The notes beneath the pieces were generated by a model, which was given only the letters and a program-made list of their open reading frames with translations, made no database searches and had not been told where the DNA came from. Positions 45,855-55,015 of a DNA stretch of 64,000 nt are shown here, one piece after another. Each line of letters begins with the position of its first letter. Position 1 is the first letter of the stretch. The DNA lies in assembly GCF_015694705.1 (NCBI RefSeq), contig NZ_JADQDR010000010.1, forward strand, positions 1 through 64,000, in the 5' to 3' direction. Position numbers and translations under genes: made by a program. This stretch comes from Pontibacter rufus. GTDB taxonomy: Bacteria; Bacteroidota; Bacteroidia; Cytophagales; Hymenobacteraceae.

Positions 45855-47015
45855 TTATTTCGCTTGGCTGCTCAGCCTGTAAACCTTGCCTTCTCCGCCG
45901 TAACTGAGCAGCAGCAACTCATTATTCTGATCCAGCCCGAATGAGGATATTGGAAACCCTGTGGTAAGCAGCAGTTCATTGCTGGCCTTGGTTCCGTCTT
46001 CGTTCAGGGTCAGGGCCCATACCTTGCCGCTGGCATAATCGCCATAAATATACTTGCCTTGCAGCGCCGGGATGTTCTTGCCCCGATATACATAGCCTCC
46101 TGTTACCGATACCCCATCAGCATGTTTGTATTCATGTACAGGTGCAATCAGGCCTGTTTTGTCGCAATTAGCTTCCGGCTTAAAGCAATCGGATGCTTCC
46201 ATTATGTTCCAGCCATAGTTGCCGCCATTCTGGATGATATCAATTTCTTCTATCTTGTTCTGGCCCACATCACCTGCCCATAGTCGCCCGTTCACCGTAT
46301 CAAAGCTGAAGCGCCAGGGGTTGCGCAGCCCATAGGCATAAATCTCCTCCCGGAAACCTTCTGTATTTTTTGCAAAAGGATTATCGGCCGGAATACCATA
46401 CTTGCGCCCGCCGGAAGGGTTGTTCACATCAATGCGCAGAATTTTACCCAGAAGCTTTGTTCTGTCCTGGGCATTGTTCTGCGGATCGCCGCCGCTGCCG
46501 CCGTCACCAACGGCAATGTACAGAAAGCCATCGGGCCCAAAGGCAACTTTGCCGCCATTGTGGTTACGGTATGGCTGCCTGTAAGTAAGCAACACAGACT
46601 CACTGGCCGGATCAACCTGTCCCTTCCCATCCTTTTTAAGCGTGAACCTGGAGATCCGTGTTTCGAGCGGATCGCCTGTGGTATAGTTCACATAAAAGTA
46701 CCCGTTGTTACGGAAATCCGGGTGGAAAGCAAGCCCCAGCAAACCCATTTCTCCGCCAGCCACTACCCGGTCCGTAATATCCAGCAGCAAATTTGCCTTT
46801 GTACTTTCGGCGTTGGCAGGCAACCAGAAAATCTTCCCCTGCTGATCAACAACATAAAGGCGGTTCTGCCCGTCAGCCGCAGTAACTGCCTCTACCGGAC
46901 TTTCGAATTCAATGTTCGGATAAGCCTCTTTTAACCCGTACTGTGCATCAACAGGCTCGGCACAACTTATAAGGAGAGCGCTCACCAGGAAGCAGCTTAT
47001 GTGATATAACTTCAT
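45855..47015 (-). CDS. PQQ-dependent sugar dehydrogenase-like lipoprotein
   Basis: About 386 residues from ATG 47015. A lipoprotein signal (YHISCFLVSALLISC) is followed by a six-bladed beta-propeller of the GSDH type. Landmarks are MGLLGLAFHPDFRNNGYFYV, RNHNGGKVAFGPDGFLYIAVGDGG (catalytic His region), GLRNPWRFSFD and WAGDVGQNKIEEID. Such enzymes oxidise aldose sugars with PQQ and feed electrons to the periplasm. The start at 47120 would add 35 residues before the signal and is unlikely. Confidence 0.9.
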   Translation of the reverse strand: MKLYHISCFLVSALLISCAEPVDAQYGLKEAYPNIEFESPVEAVTAADGQNRLYVVDQQGKIFWLPANAESTKANLLLDITDRVVAGGEMGLLGLAFHPDFRNNGYFYVNYTTGDPLETRISRFTLKKDGKGQVDPASESVLLTYRQPYRNHNGGKVAFGPDGFLYIAVGDGGSGGDPQNNAQDRTKLLGKILRIDVNNPSGGRKYGIPADNPFAKNTEGFREEIYAYGLRNPWRFSFDTVNGRLWAGDVGQNKIEEIDIIQNGGNYGWNIMEASDCFKPEANCDKTGLIAPVHEYKHADGVSVTGGYVYRGKNIPALQGKYIYGDYASGKVWALTLNEDGTKASNELLLTTGFPISSFGLDQNNELLLLSYGGEGKVYRLSSQAK

Positions 47016-47233
47016 ATAGATAAGGATTTTATTTATACAGGTTAATACGGCAGGCAAAGCACAGTGGCTGCCATACCAGTGTTTTATTATATTTTTATAC
47101 TCTGTAAATGCGAGAACCATGCAACCATACTCATATGAATGCCGGGATTTGTAAACGACTCTTACTTTACAGTTTATTTTAAGTATATTACTCCTTGTTT
47201 ATGGGAGGCCTTATATATACAATCGCTAAGGAT

Positions 47234-48319
47234 ATGAAATGTTTTCTGATTACCCTTATTTGTGTTCTGCTTGTAGAACAGGTATTTGCCAACACCCCGG
47301 TTAAGGTTGCGGTAGCAGGCCTCAGCCATGGACATGTAGACTGGATTTTCAACAGAGCGGGCAAAGATGACATTGTTATTGTAGGGATTTTTGAACCTGA
47401 TAAGGAACTGGCAGACAGGTATGCCAGGCACTACAAGCTTGATCAGAAACTGTTTTTCACCGATCTCGATCAAATGCTTGATAAAGTAAAGCCGGAAGCT
47501 GTATCAGCTTTCGGGGCAGTAAACGACCATATTACAGTTGTAAGGGCCTGCGCACCCCGGAAAATCCATGTAATGGTGGAAAAGCCCCTTGCCACCACCC
47601 TGGCTGATGCCAGAGAGATACAGTCGCTCGCGCAGAAAAACGCTATTCATGTACTTACAAATTTTGAAACCTCCTGGTACGCCAGTAACCAGCACGTAAA
47701 CAATCTGGTGGAGGAAGAAAAATTAGGTGACATCCGGAAAGTTATAGTAAACGACGGACATCAGGGCCCAAAAGAAATTGGTGTCAGCAAGGAATTCCTG
47801 GATATTTTAACTGACCCTGTTAAAAATGGCGCCGGCGCGCTGTTCGATTTTGGATGCTATGGCGCCAACCTGATGACGTGGCTTTTAAAAGGTGAAAAGC
47901 CGCTCTCAGTAACGGCAGTTGTGCATCAGAACAAGCCTGCCATTTACAAGGAAGTGGATGATGAAGCAACTATTATACTGCAATACCCTAAAGCCCAATG
48001 TATTATTCAGGGTTCCTGGAACTGGCCTTTTTCCCGGAAAGATATGGAGGTGTATGGCACCGAAGGCTATGCCATAGCAGTGAATCCAACTACCGTTCGT
48101 CAGCGCCTGGAAGAAAAATCTCCTGAAGAAGTTTTAAAACTGGACCCGCGGCCTGATCCTTATACAGACCCTTTTTCATTGCTGGCAGCGGTAGTAAGTG
48201 GCCAGTTAAAGCTGGATAAAAATGATATGTATGAGCTGCCCGTTAACGTTACGGCTGTAGAAATTCTGGAAGCCGCTAAAGAATCTGCCAGGCTGTATAA
48301 AACAATCTTCCTGCATTAA
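47234..48319 (+). CDS. exported Gfo/Idh/MocA-family oxidoreductase
   Basis: About 361 residues from ATG 47234, which places a signal peptide at the N-terminus (MKCFLITLICVLLVEQVFA). A Rossmann domain follows (KVAVAGLSHGHVDWIF; the usual GxGxxG is altered to GLSHGH), with KIHVMVEKPLATTLADA as the EKP motif. A Gfo-type C-terminal domain runs from about 150. Export with bound NAD(P) is typical of Tat or sugar-utilisation members of this family. The sugar is unknown. Confidence 0.82.
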   Translation: MKCFLITLICVLLVEQVFANTPVKVAVAGLSHGHVDWIFNRAGKDDIVIVGIFEPDKELADRYARHYKLDQKLFFTDLDQMLDKVKPEAVSAFGAVNDHITVVRACAPRKIHVMVEKPLATTLADAREIQSLAQKNAIHVLTNFETSWYASNQHVNNLVEEEKLGDIRKVIVNDGHQGPKEIGVSKEFLDILTDPVKNGAGALFDFGCYGANLMTWLLKGEKPLSVTAVVHQNKPAIYKEVDDEATIILQYPKAQCIIQGSWNWPFSRKDMEVYGTEGYAIAVNPTTVRQRLEEKSPEEVLKLDPRPDPYTDPFSLLAAVVSGQLKLDKNDMYELPVNVTAVEILEAAKESARLYKTIFLH

Positions 48320-48376
48320 ATTTTAGACAAGCTCCTGCCGGCTATCAAACAGGAATAAGTAAAATATACTTCCACA

Positions 48377-48455
48377 TGTAAAAGAACAGAAGTAGCAAGA
48401 TATCAGATTTATACCTGATGTTTATACTTCATAATAAGATGCTTAAATTGTATCG
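48377..48455. repeat. dispersed intergenic repeat, copy 2
   Basis: Shorter copy of the repeat at 45328-45430, with the same order of blocks and about 75-80 percent agreement by eye in the shared parts. It lies between the Gfo/Idh/MocA and SGNH genes. The spacer of 245 bp has no gene. Confidence 0.7.
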
Positions 48456-48564
48456 TTTATTTTGTCATGTTACTTACTTCATATAAGCTCTGCCAGCCTT
48501 ACTGCCTTGTTGTGTTTTATACATCTAAATAAATATTCTTTATCTAACAAATCTTTTCTATCTC

Positions 48565-49326
48565 ATGGTAAAACTTAAGTATACTTTGGCCCTGCTGCTG
48601 ACTTTTCTGTTCCTGGGGCACCTCTCTTACGCGCAGACATCTACCCAAAAAAGTGCACCGGATTCAGCAGCGATTAAGAAAGCTTATGAAGAATGGCTGC
48701 GGCTGGACTGGCCAAATTTTGCGCGTTACCGGGACGCCAATGAAAAGTTGGGATTGCCGGCCGCTGGCGAAAAACGTGTTGTGTTTATGGGTAATTCTAT
48801 TACAGATGGCTGGAGCAACGTTTCACCTGACTTTTTTAAAGGAAAACCTTATGTTAACCGCGGCATTAGCGGACAGACAACCCCGCAGATGCTGGTGCGT
48901 TTTCGGGCGGATGTTATTGACCTGAAGCCTGAAGCGGTAGTTATTCTGGCTGGCACCAACGACATTGCAGGTAACACCGGTCCCTCTACTCTCAAGATGA
49001 TTGAAGATAACCTTGCTTCTATGGCCGAACTGGCAAAAGCTCACGGCATTAAAGTTATACTTGCCTCCGTGCTTCCGGTTTATGATTATCCATGGAAGCC
49101 AGGCCTGCAGCCTGTAGCAAAAATTACTGCCCTGAATAACTGGATAAAAAACTATGCTGCACAGAATAATATGATTTACCTCGATTACTACTCCGCTATG
49201 GCAGATGAGCGCAAGGGACTTCCGGCCAAATACTCGAAAGATGGTGTGCATCCTAACGAGGCGGGCTACCATATAATGGAACCGCTGGCAGAGAAAGCAA
49301 TAGCCAAAGCGCTGAACCAAAAGTAA
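48565..49326 (+). CDS. secreted SGNH/GDSL hydrolase
   Basis: The product has 253 residues with a signal peptide ending at LSYAQ (about 24). SGNH blocks are VVFMGNSITDGW (catalytic Ser, about 73-84), NRGISGQTT (Gly block), ILAGTNDIAGN (Asn block) and KDGVHPNEAGYHIM (Asp and His). It is a lipase/esterase-type enzyme, often acting on acetylated sugars in Bacteroidota. Its neighbours in sugar metabolism make a carbohydrate esterase plausible. Confidence 0.93.
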   Translation: MVKLKYTLALLLTFLFLGHLSYAQTSTQKSAPDSAAIKKAYEEWLRLDWPNFARYRDANEKLGLPAAGEKRVVFMGNSITDGWSNVSPDFFKGKPYVNRGISGQTTPQMLVRFRADVIDLKPEAVVILAGTNDIAGNTGPSTLKMIEDNLASMAELAKAHGIKVILASVLPVYDYPWKPGLQPVAKITALNNWIKNYAAQNNMIYLDYYSAMADERKGLPAKYSKDGVHPNEAGYHIMEPLAEKAIAKALNQK

Positions 49327-49367
49327 TTTGCAGGTGGCTGAGGCGCCCAAACTAACCTGCTAAAAGT

Positions 49368-49427
49368 ATAAACAAGCCATACATACCTGCAGTACTTAGA
49401 TTTTGCAGGTATGTATGGCTTGTTTAT
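49368..49427. terminator. long-stem terminator
   Basis: A perfect 24-bp stem (49368-49391 with 49404-49427) has a 12-nt loop. One arm begins inside a heptamer copy. It follows the SGNH hydrolase gene by 41 bp. Confidence 0.85.
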
Positions 49428-49622
49428 TTATAAGTAGCTGAACAAAACAGATTGAAGTATAAACGGCTGCCGTCATTCCTGAAGAATGTTGTTGCAGTAT
49501 GGTCCTGCTGCTGCAATCAAAGTCACACTGCAAAAGCTCTTCCGTAAGCGCCGGGGTTAAGGTTCAGAACCATTTCTATGTGTTCTCACGTTAATGCTAA
49601 GCAACCTTAACCAGCCGAAGCA

Positions 49623-50075
49623 ATGGACAAACCTGAAGAAACAATACCCGAAAAAAAGATACCCGACGAAACAGCAGAAGAAGCGGAGGTGATTCTGCCT
49701 GATCCGAAAGCGATTGTACCGGATGCTTTGCAGGAGGGAAATGTATTATTTCTGGGCCCTGTGATGGATGGCTTCTTTCAGCCTTATCAGGACAAACTGC
49801 ATACGCCGCCGCGGTGGGAACAGGGAAACTATAGTATAACTGCTGATACCTGGCCACCTCCCAGCCTGGTTCCGAATCTGATGGATCTTACCTCCTATAA
49901 CGGATACGTGTTGCTGGTCATCGCCTCTGCCTGGGACAAGGAAGTGATAAGCCAGGCCAGAATTTTGGGCGTGATGGATGCTATGGCCGGTGACATCCTC
50001 AGCAAGTTCAGCTACCTGCACCTGCAGGAAAAAGAAGAGGAAATTGCAGCTTATACTTCTGGTTTAAGCAACTGA
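49623..50075 (+). CDS. hypothetical cytoplasmic protein
   Basis: The product has 150 residues without signal or membrane helix; I do not recognise it. The first 35 residues are acidic and proline-rich, probably disordered. The rest could be one alpha/beta domain (EGNVLFLGPVMDGFFQPYQD, LTSYNGYVLLVIASAWDKEV, ARILGVMDAMAGDILSKFSYL). It stands alone and converges on the next gene with a 44-bp gap. Confidence 0.6.
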   Translation: MDKPEETIPEKKIPDETAEEAEVILPDPKAIVPDALQEGNVLFLGPVMDGFFQPYQDKLHTPPRWEQGNYSITADTWPPPSLVPNLMDLTSYNGYVLLVIASAWDKEVISQARILGVMDAMAGDILSKFSYLHLQEKEEEIAAYTSGLSN

Positions 50076-50119
50076 CAGGCTTTGCCTGATGCCGGAATAC
50101 GGCGCTGGATAGTTGTGGT

Positions 50120-51034
50120 TCAGCCGGGAAGCGCAGTTAGCTTTTCTACAATACGTTCACAATATTCATGTGTCAGCAGGGCATCCTGGGCAGAAATCAT
50201 CGGCGTACCCTGGCCGGCAACAGCTTCAAGGAAATCTGTGATCATCTGCTCAAAGCCCCGCTTGTGCAAAGTGGATTCCCAGTCGCTGCCAACAAGATGC
50301 GTGATTGTCCTGTCCTGCTGGATGACCAGATCAGCGACATTATAAGCCACGCGTTTTTCTCCGGCACTCATCACCTCCACTTTTTCTTCCGTATGCCCGC
50401 CGTCGCGGTTCATGATGCCGATAGCCATCTGTCCGGCAGGCGCCACAAACTGAATAACCACCTGGTAAAGCAAATCGCCCTCCTTACGGCCACTGACCAA
50501 TAAATCTGCTATAGGGTATGGAAACAGAAAGCGCAGGGTATCCACCACGTGTACAAAATCATCTACAATAAAGCTTCTTAGTTCATCTGGCAGCGAGGTA
50601 CGGTTTTTTTGCATGATAATCATACTGGGTTCCGGCACCTCTTTCAGCTTGCGGTAAACGGGTGCAAACCGGCGGTTAAAACCTACCACAAACAGCAAAC
50701 CTTTTTGTGCGGCCAGGTCTACCAGGCGTTTAGACTGCTGGTAATACATGGTTATTGGCTTGTCCACGAACACGTGAATGTTATGTTGCAGCAAGGCCTC
50801 TACAATCTCAAAATGGGCATTGGTTGCAGCATGCACCATGGCGCCCTGTATGCCACTTTGCAGGAGCGATTCCAGGGAACTATGCAGGTAACTGAAGCGG
50901 TATTTTGCGCCTATATGTCGCAGCTTCTGTGCATCCCGCGAAAAGAGATGAAATTCAAATCCATCCCGGCTGTTCAGGACGGGCAGGTAAGCCTTTTGTG
51001 CAATGCCGCCCAAGCCGATAATGCCTATTTTCAT
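50120..51034 (-). CDS. Gfo/Idh/MocA-family oxidoreductase
   Basis: The product has 304 residues. The N-terminal MKIGIIGLGGIAQKAYLPVL is a GxGxxG Rossmann motif, and HVFVDKPITMYYQQSKRLV carries the DKP form of the catalytic Lys motif. GFNRRFAPVYRKL follows. It is an NAD(P)-dependent dehydrogenase of unknown sugar or cyclitol substrate. It lies downstream of the pentose-phosphate operon (89 bp after pgl) and may be read through from it. Confidence 0.88.
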   Translation of the reverse strand: MKIGIIGLGGIAQKAYLPVLNSRDGFEFHLFSRDAQKLRHIGAKYRFSYLHSSLESLLQSGIQGAMVHAATNAHFEIVEALLQHNIHVFVDKPITMYYQQSKRLVDLAAQKGLLFVVGFNRRFAPVYRKLKEVPEPSMIIMQKNRTSLPDELRSFIVDDFVHVVDTLRFLFPYPIADLLVSGRKEGDLLYQVVIQFVAPAGQMAIGIMNRDGGHTEEKVEVMSAGEKRVAYNVADLVIQQDRTITHLVGSDWESTLHKRGFEQMITDFLEAVAGQGTPMISAQDALLTHEYCERIVEKLTALPG

Positions 51035-51123
51035 ACTTCAAATGCTAAGTAGAGAAATTATATTTATACTAGTGTATAAAAGAGCTTGCGCAGCATAATT
51101 TCTGCGCTATAATAGAAACAGGC

Positions 51124-51849
51124 TTATTTATTTATCAACAAGGCGGCAGCAGCTTCATCCAAAAACCAGTGCACGTTTCCGTATAATGGCTGAATAAGTT
51201 GGGCCGGGTAAGTTGCTGTGTTCTTGTCTGCTTCGAGCACCTGCTGCACCGCTGCAGCTTTTGTAGCGCCATAAACCAGAAAGGCTATGTCGCGGGCCAG
51301 GTTGATCAGTGGAGCGGTAAGAGTGATGCGGTAAACGTCTTTATCTTTCAGATAAACGGATTTAGCAGTAGCTTCCTGCTCCTGCAAAACAGTCGTGCCC
51401 GGAAACAGAGAAGCGGTATGTGCATCATCGCCCAAGCCGAGTAAAACCAGGTCGAACCGTGCCGGCTCCGTAGTAAAGTGTTCTTTTATACTTCGGGCAT
51501 AAGCCGCAGCAGCTTCCTGCGGGCTAAGACTGGTATTTACCCGGTATACCTGCGCTTCCGGTATATTCAGCGGCTCAAACAAAGCTTTTTGTGCCATCAG
51601 CGCATTGTTGTCGGGGTCATCTGCCGGCACGTAGCGCTCATCGCCAAAAAAGAAGTATACTTTGCTCCAATCCACCTGATCGCGATAGTCCGCTGAAGCA
51701 AGTTTCTCATATAACTTTTTAGGAGAGCTGCCGCCCGACAGCGCTACCGAAAAAGTGCCATTATCGGAGATAGCCTTCCGGGCGCTTGCTATAAAAAAAC
51801 CGGCTAAAGCCGTAAGTAATTCGTCTGTGTTCTTATAAATATGCTGCAT
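51124..51849 (-). CDS. pgl: 6-phosphogluconolactonase
   Basis: The product has 241 residues. SVALSGGSSPKKLYEKLA (about 33-50), VYFFFGDERYVPADDPDNNALMA (about 65-87) and DLVLLGLGDDAHTASLFPGT (about 130-149) are the DevB-type signature. It hydrolyses 6-phosphogluconolactone in the oxidative branch. It follows zwf after 10 bp, so the two are transcribed together. Confidence 0.95.
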   Translation of the reverse strand: MQHIYKNTDELLTALAGFFIASARKAISDNGTFSVALSGGSSPKKLYEKLASADYRDQVDWSKVYFFFGDERYVPADDPDNNALMAQKALFEPLNIPEAQVYRVNTSLSPQEAAAAYARSIKEHFTTEPARFDLVLLGLGDDAHTASLFPGTTVLQEQEATAKSVYLKDKDVYRITLTAPLINLARDIAFLVYGATKAAAVQQVLEADKNTATYPAQLIQPLYGNVHWFLDEAAAALLINK

Positions 51850-51859
51850 CTGTCTAAAG

Positions 51860-53383
51860 CTATTTTTTGTTCTGAAGCGGCAGGGTTACCCAATGAAAGC
51901 CATCACGTGCTATCAGGGCCTCCGCTACTTCCGGACCCCACGAATCTGCCGAATAATTAGGAAAATTCAGGCTCTTTTTGGCGCCCCAGGCATGCAGAAT
52001 AGGCATGAGCAAATCCCAGGCGGCTTCTACCTGATCGGCACGCATAAACAAGGTCTGATCTCCCACCATGGTGTCGAGCAACAGGGTTTCGTAAGCTTCC
52101 GGCGCCTCAAATGTATAGGTTCCTTTATAATCGAATACCATGTCTACAGTGTTCAGCACCATATCCAGGCCCGGCCGCTTCGCCTGTAATTGCATGCGGA
52201 TGCTCATTTCCGGCTGTATGCTGATGATGAGCCTGTTCTGCTGCCAGGATTCTGTGGTTTCCGGCGGAAAAATAAAATGCGGCACATCCTTAAACTGTAT
52301 GGTGATGGTAGAGGCCGTCTGGTGCATGCGCTTGCCGGTTCTGACATAGAACGGAACACCCTGCCAGCGCCAGTTGTCAACAAAAAACTTTACCGCTGCA
52401 AACGTTTCGGTGTTCGACTGCGGATCCACACCTTCTTCTTCGCGGTATCCCGGCACTTCTTTGCCTTCTATCCAGCCCCGGCTGTACTGGCCCCGCACGG
52501 CATTCATCCGCACCTCTTCAGCCATAAACCGGCGCATGGCGTGCAGCACGTCCACTTTGCGGTTGCGTACTTCATCAGCTCCAAAGTTGGTGGGCGGTTC
52601 CATTGCGATCAGGCAGAGCAACTGCAATATATGGTTCTGCACCATGTCGCGGAGCGCCCCAGCGCCTTCATAATAGCCGCCCCGATCGCCTACGCCTAAC
52701 TGCTCGGTAACGGATATCTGCACATGCTCGATGTAGTTGCGGTTCCAGAGCGGCTCAAATAACGAATTTGCAAAACGGAAGGCCATGATGTTCTGCACCG
52801 TTTCTTTGCCCAGGTAATGATCAATGCGATAAATCTGCTTCTCTTCAAAAAGCTGCCCAAGCAGCTGGTTCAGGGCTTTTGCAGATTCCAGATCATGCCC
52901 GAAAGGTTTTTCTATTACAATCCGGACATTGTCGGGATTTTCTGAAAGACCTGCCTGTGCAATATTCTGGGCAATAACCGGGAAAAAGTTGGGCGAAACG
53001 GCCAGGTAGTAAATTACCTGCGGCTCCTGGTTCCATTCTGCCTGGTGCTTCTCAATTCTTGCGCCGAATTCCTGGTATGTTTCTGCTTTGTTCAGATCAG
53101 AAATCTGGTAGAAGATATGCTGCGAGAAACGCGCCCACTGCTCTTTTTCTGCTTTCCCTCTGCGCGAAAACTTATTTATGCCTTCCAGCAGGGTTTTTCT
53201 AAAATCCTCATCTGTGAGCTTTGTTCGGCCGGTGCCGATAATGGCAAACTCTTCAGGCAGACAATTTTCCAGAAACAGGTTATAGATGGCCGGGGCAAGC
53301 TTACGCCAGCTTAAATCGCCTGTTCCGCCAAAGATGATAAAAATAGTAGGCTGCGATTTTAAAGTCGATTTAATAGATTGCAT
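51860..53383 (-). CDS. zwf: glucose-6-phosphate 1-dehydrogenase
   Basis: The product has 507 residues. FIIFGGTGDLSWRKLAPAIY is the nucleotide-binding loop, VIEKPFGHD the cofactor-binding Lys motif, and RIDHYLGKETVQN the active-site His motif (about 180-192). WQGVPFYVRTGKRM is also family-specific. It oxidises glucose 6-phosphate to the lactone with NADP+ as the entry to the pathway. It lies 58 bp after gnd. Confidence 0.98.
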   Translation of the reverse strand: MQSIKSTLKSQPTIFIIFGGTGDLSWRKLAPAIYNLFLENCLPEEFAIIGTGRTKLTDEDFRKTLLEGINKFSRRGKAEKEQWARFSQHIFYQISDLNKAETYQEFGARIEKHQAEWNQEPQVIYYLAVSPNFFPVIAQNIAQAGLSENPDNVRIVIEKPFGHDLESAKALNQLLGQLFEEKQIYRIDHYLGKETVQNIMAFRFANSLFEPLWNRNYIEHVQISVTEQLGVGDRGGYYEGAGALRDMVQNHILQLLCLIAMEPPTNFGADEVRNRKVDVLHAMRRFMAEEVRMNAVRGQYSRGWIEGKEVPGYREEEGVDPQSNTETFAAVKFFVDNWRWQGVPFYVRTGKRMHQTASTITIQFKDVPHFIFPPETTESWQQNRLIISIQPEMSIRMQLQAKRPGLDMVLNTVDMVFDYKGTYTFEAPEAYETLLLDTMVGDQTLFMRADQVEAAWDLLMPILHAWGAKKSLNFPNYSADSWGPEVAEALIARDGFHWVTLPLQNKK

Positions 53384-53441
53384 TGGTTATATGTATGAGA
53401 GGAGCGGAAATAATTAAAGTATAATATTCTGATTTTCACCC

Positions 53442-54890
53442 TTAATCTACAGCATCAGGCAGCCATTCGGTGTGCAGGAATGTGCCTTCTTTGCCAATCA
53501 GTTCGTAAGTATGAGCGCCAAAATAATCGCGCTGTGCCTGTATCAGGTTAGATGGCATGTGCGCGTTACGGATGCTGTCGAAATAGCCGAGGCAGGCCGT
53601 AAAAGCAGGTATGGCAATGCCGGATGTAACTGCCGCTGCCACCACAGCCCGCATACCTGGCGCGGCTTCCTGCGCCAGCGCGCTCACCCGCTGGTCAAGC
53701 AGCAAATGCGCCAGGTCAGGTTTCTGCTGGTAAGCAGTATAAATGTCTTCCAGAAAAGCAGCCCGGATAATGCAGCCGCCCCGCCATATTTTTGCTATCT
53801 GATCGAGTTGTAGCTGGTAGTTGTAAGCCACGGACGCTTTAGCCAGCAAATGCATGCCTTGCGCATACGTTGTAATCATACTGAAATAAAAAGCCTGCTC
53901 CAGCTTCTGCAAAAAAGCATCCTGGCTTTCAGCTGCAAAGCCGGCCGGCAGCTTATTGCTATAGATCTCAGCTGCCTTTACCCGCAAAGCTTTATACTTC
54001 GACAGATCGCGCATCGACACGGCAATATCAATAGTCGGAACCGGCAGTTCCAGATCCATGGCTTCCTGTGAAGTCCATTTGCCTGTTCCCTTGGATCTGG
54101 CCACATCCAGCACATCATCTACCAAGTGATGGTCGGAGCCTTTTTCTTTATAGGTAAAGATATCACGCGTAATCTCCAGCAGGAAAGACTGCAGGCGGCC
54201 TTCGTTCCATTGCTTGAAAACCTGATTAATTGCTGCATTGTCCAGCTGTAGCCCTTTGCGCAGGATTTCGTATGTTTCGGCTATCAGCTGCATCAGGCCA
54301 TACTCAATGCCGTTGTGCACCATCTTCACAAAATGACCAGCCGCACCCGGGCCGATGTAGGTAACACAGGGCTCGCCGTTTACTTTGGCGGCAACCGCTT
54401 CAAAGATAGGTCTTACTACTTCGTAAGCCGCCTTGTCGCCGCCCGGCATCATGCTCGGGCCGCGTCGGGCTCCTTCCTCGCCGCCGGAAATTCCCATTCC
54501 GAAAAAGTGCAATCCTTTGGCTTCCAGCGCTTCTGCCCGCTGCGTGGTATCTTTAAAGTATGAGTTGCCACCATCAATCAGGATATCTCCTTTGTCCAGC
54601 AGCGGCAACAGATCAGCAATTACGCTGTCTACAATCGGGCCGGCCGGCACCAGCATCATAATGGCCCGGGGAGTTTGCAGGCTTTGAACAAAATCGGGCA
54701 AAGAATCAAAGCCTTTGACAGCTACATGCCGGCCTTCCTGCTCCAGAATATCTATTTTTGAAATATCTTTATCATAACCGGCTACCCTGAAGCCATGATC
54801 AGCCATGTTGAGCAGTAAACTACGGCCCATTGTACCCAGGCCAATCATACCGAAAACATAACCGGTATTACTGTTTTGTGCGGAATCCAT
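53442..54890 (-). CDS. gnd: 6-phosphogluconate dehydrogenase, decarboxylating
   Basis: The product has 482 residues of the long form. GMIGLGTMGRSLLLNMADHG is the Rossmann loop; FFGMGISGGEEGARRGPSMMPG is the substrate-binding block, and the catalytic FVKMVHNGIEYG (Lys, Asn) follows near residue 190. It makes ribulose 5-phosphate, CO2 and NADPH. Confidence 0.98.
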   Translation of the reverse strand: MDSAQNSNTGYVFGMIGLGTMGRSLLLNMADHGFRVAGYDKDISKIDILEQEGRHVAVKGFDSLPDFVQSLQTPRAIMMLVPAGPIVDSVIADLLPLLDKGDILIDGGNSYFKDTTQRAEALEAKGLHFFGMGISGGEEGARRGPSMMPGGDKAAYEVVRPIFEAVAAKVNGEPCVTYIGPGAAGHFVKMVHNGIEYGLMQLIAETYEILRKGLQLDNAAINQVFKQWNEGRLQSFLLEITRDIFTYKEKGSDHHLVDDVLDVARSKGTGKWTSQEAMDLELPVPTIDIAVSMRDLSKYKALRVKAAEIYSNKLPAGFAAESQDAFLQKLEQAFYFSMITTYAQGMHLLAKASVAYNYQLQLDQIAKIWRGGCIIRAAFLEDIYTAYQQKPDLAHLLLDQRVSALAQEAAPGMRAVVAAAVTSGIAIPAFTACLGYFDSIRNAHMPSNLIQAQRDYFGAHTYELIGKEGTFLHTEWLPDAVD

Positions 54891-55015
54891 TTTTTATAGC
54901 TTATTTTAATACATGTATGCAATACAAGTTAATCCGGCTCTGCCGGGCATCGCGTTTCTGTGCTGATGCCATGCGGCAGCCGGCATTTTATACTTTAGGG
55001 ATGCATGGAAAGGCA

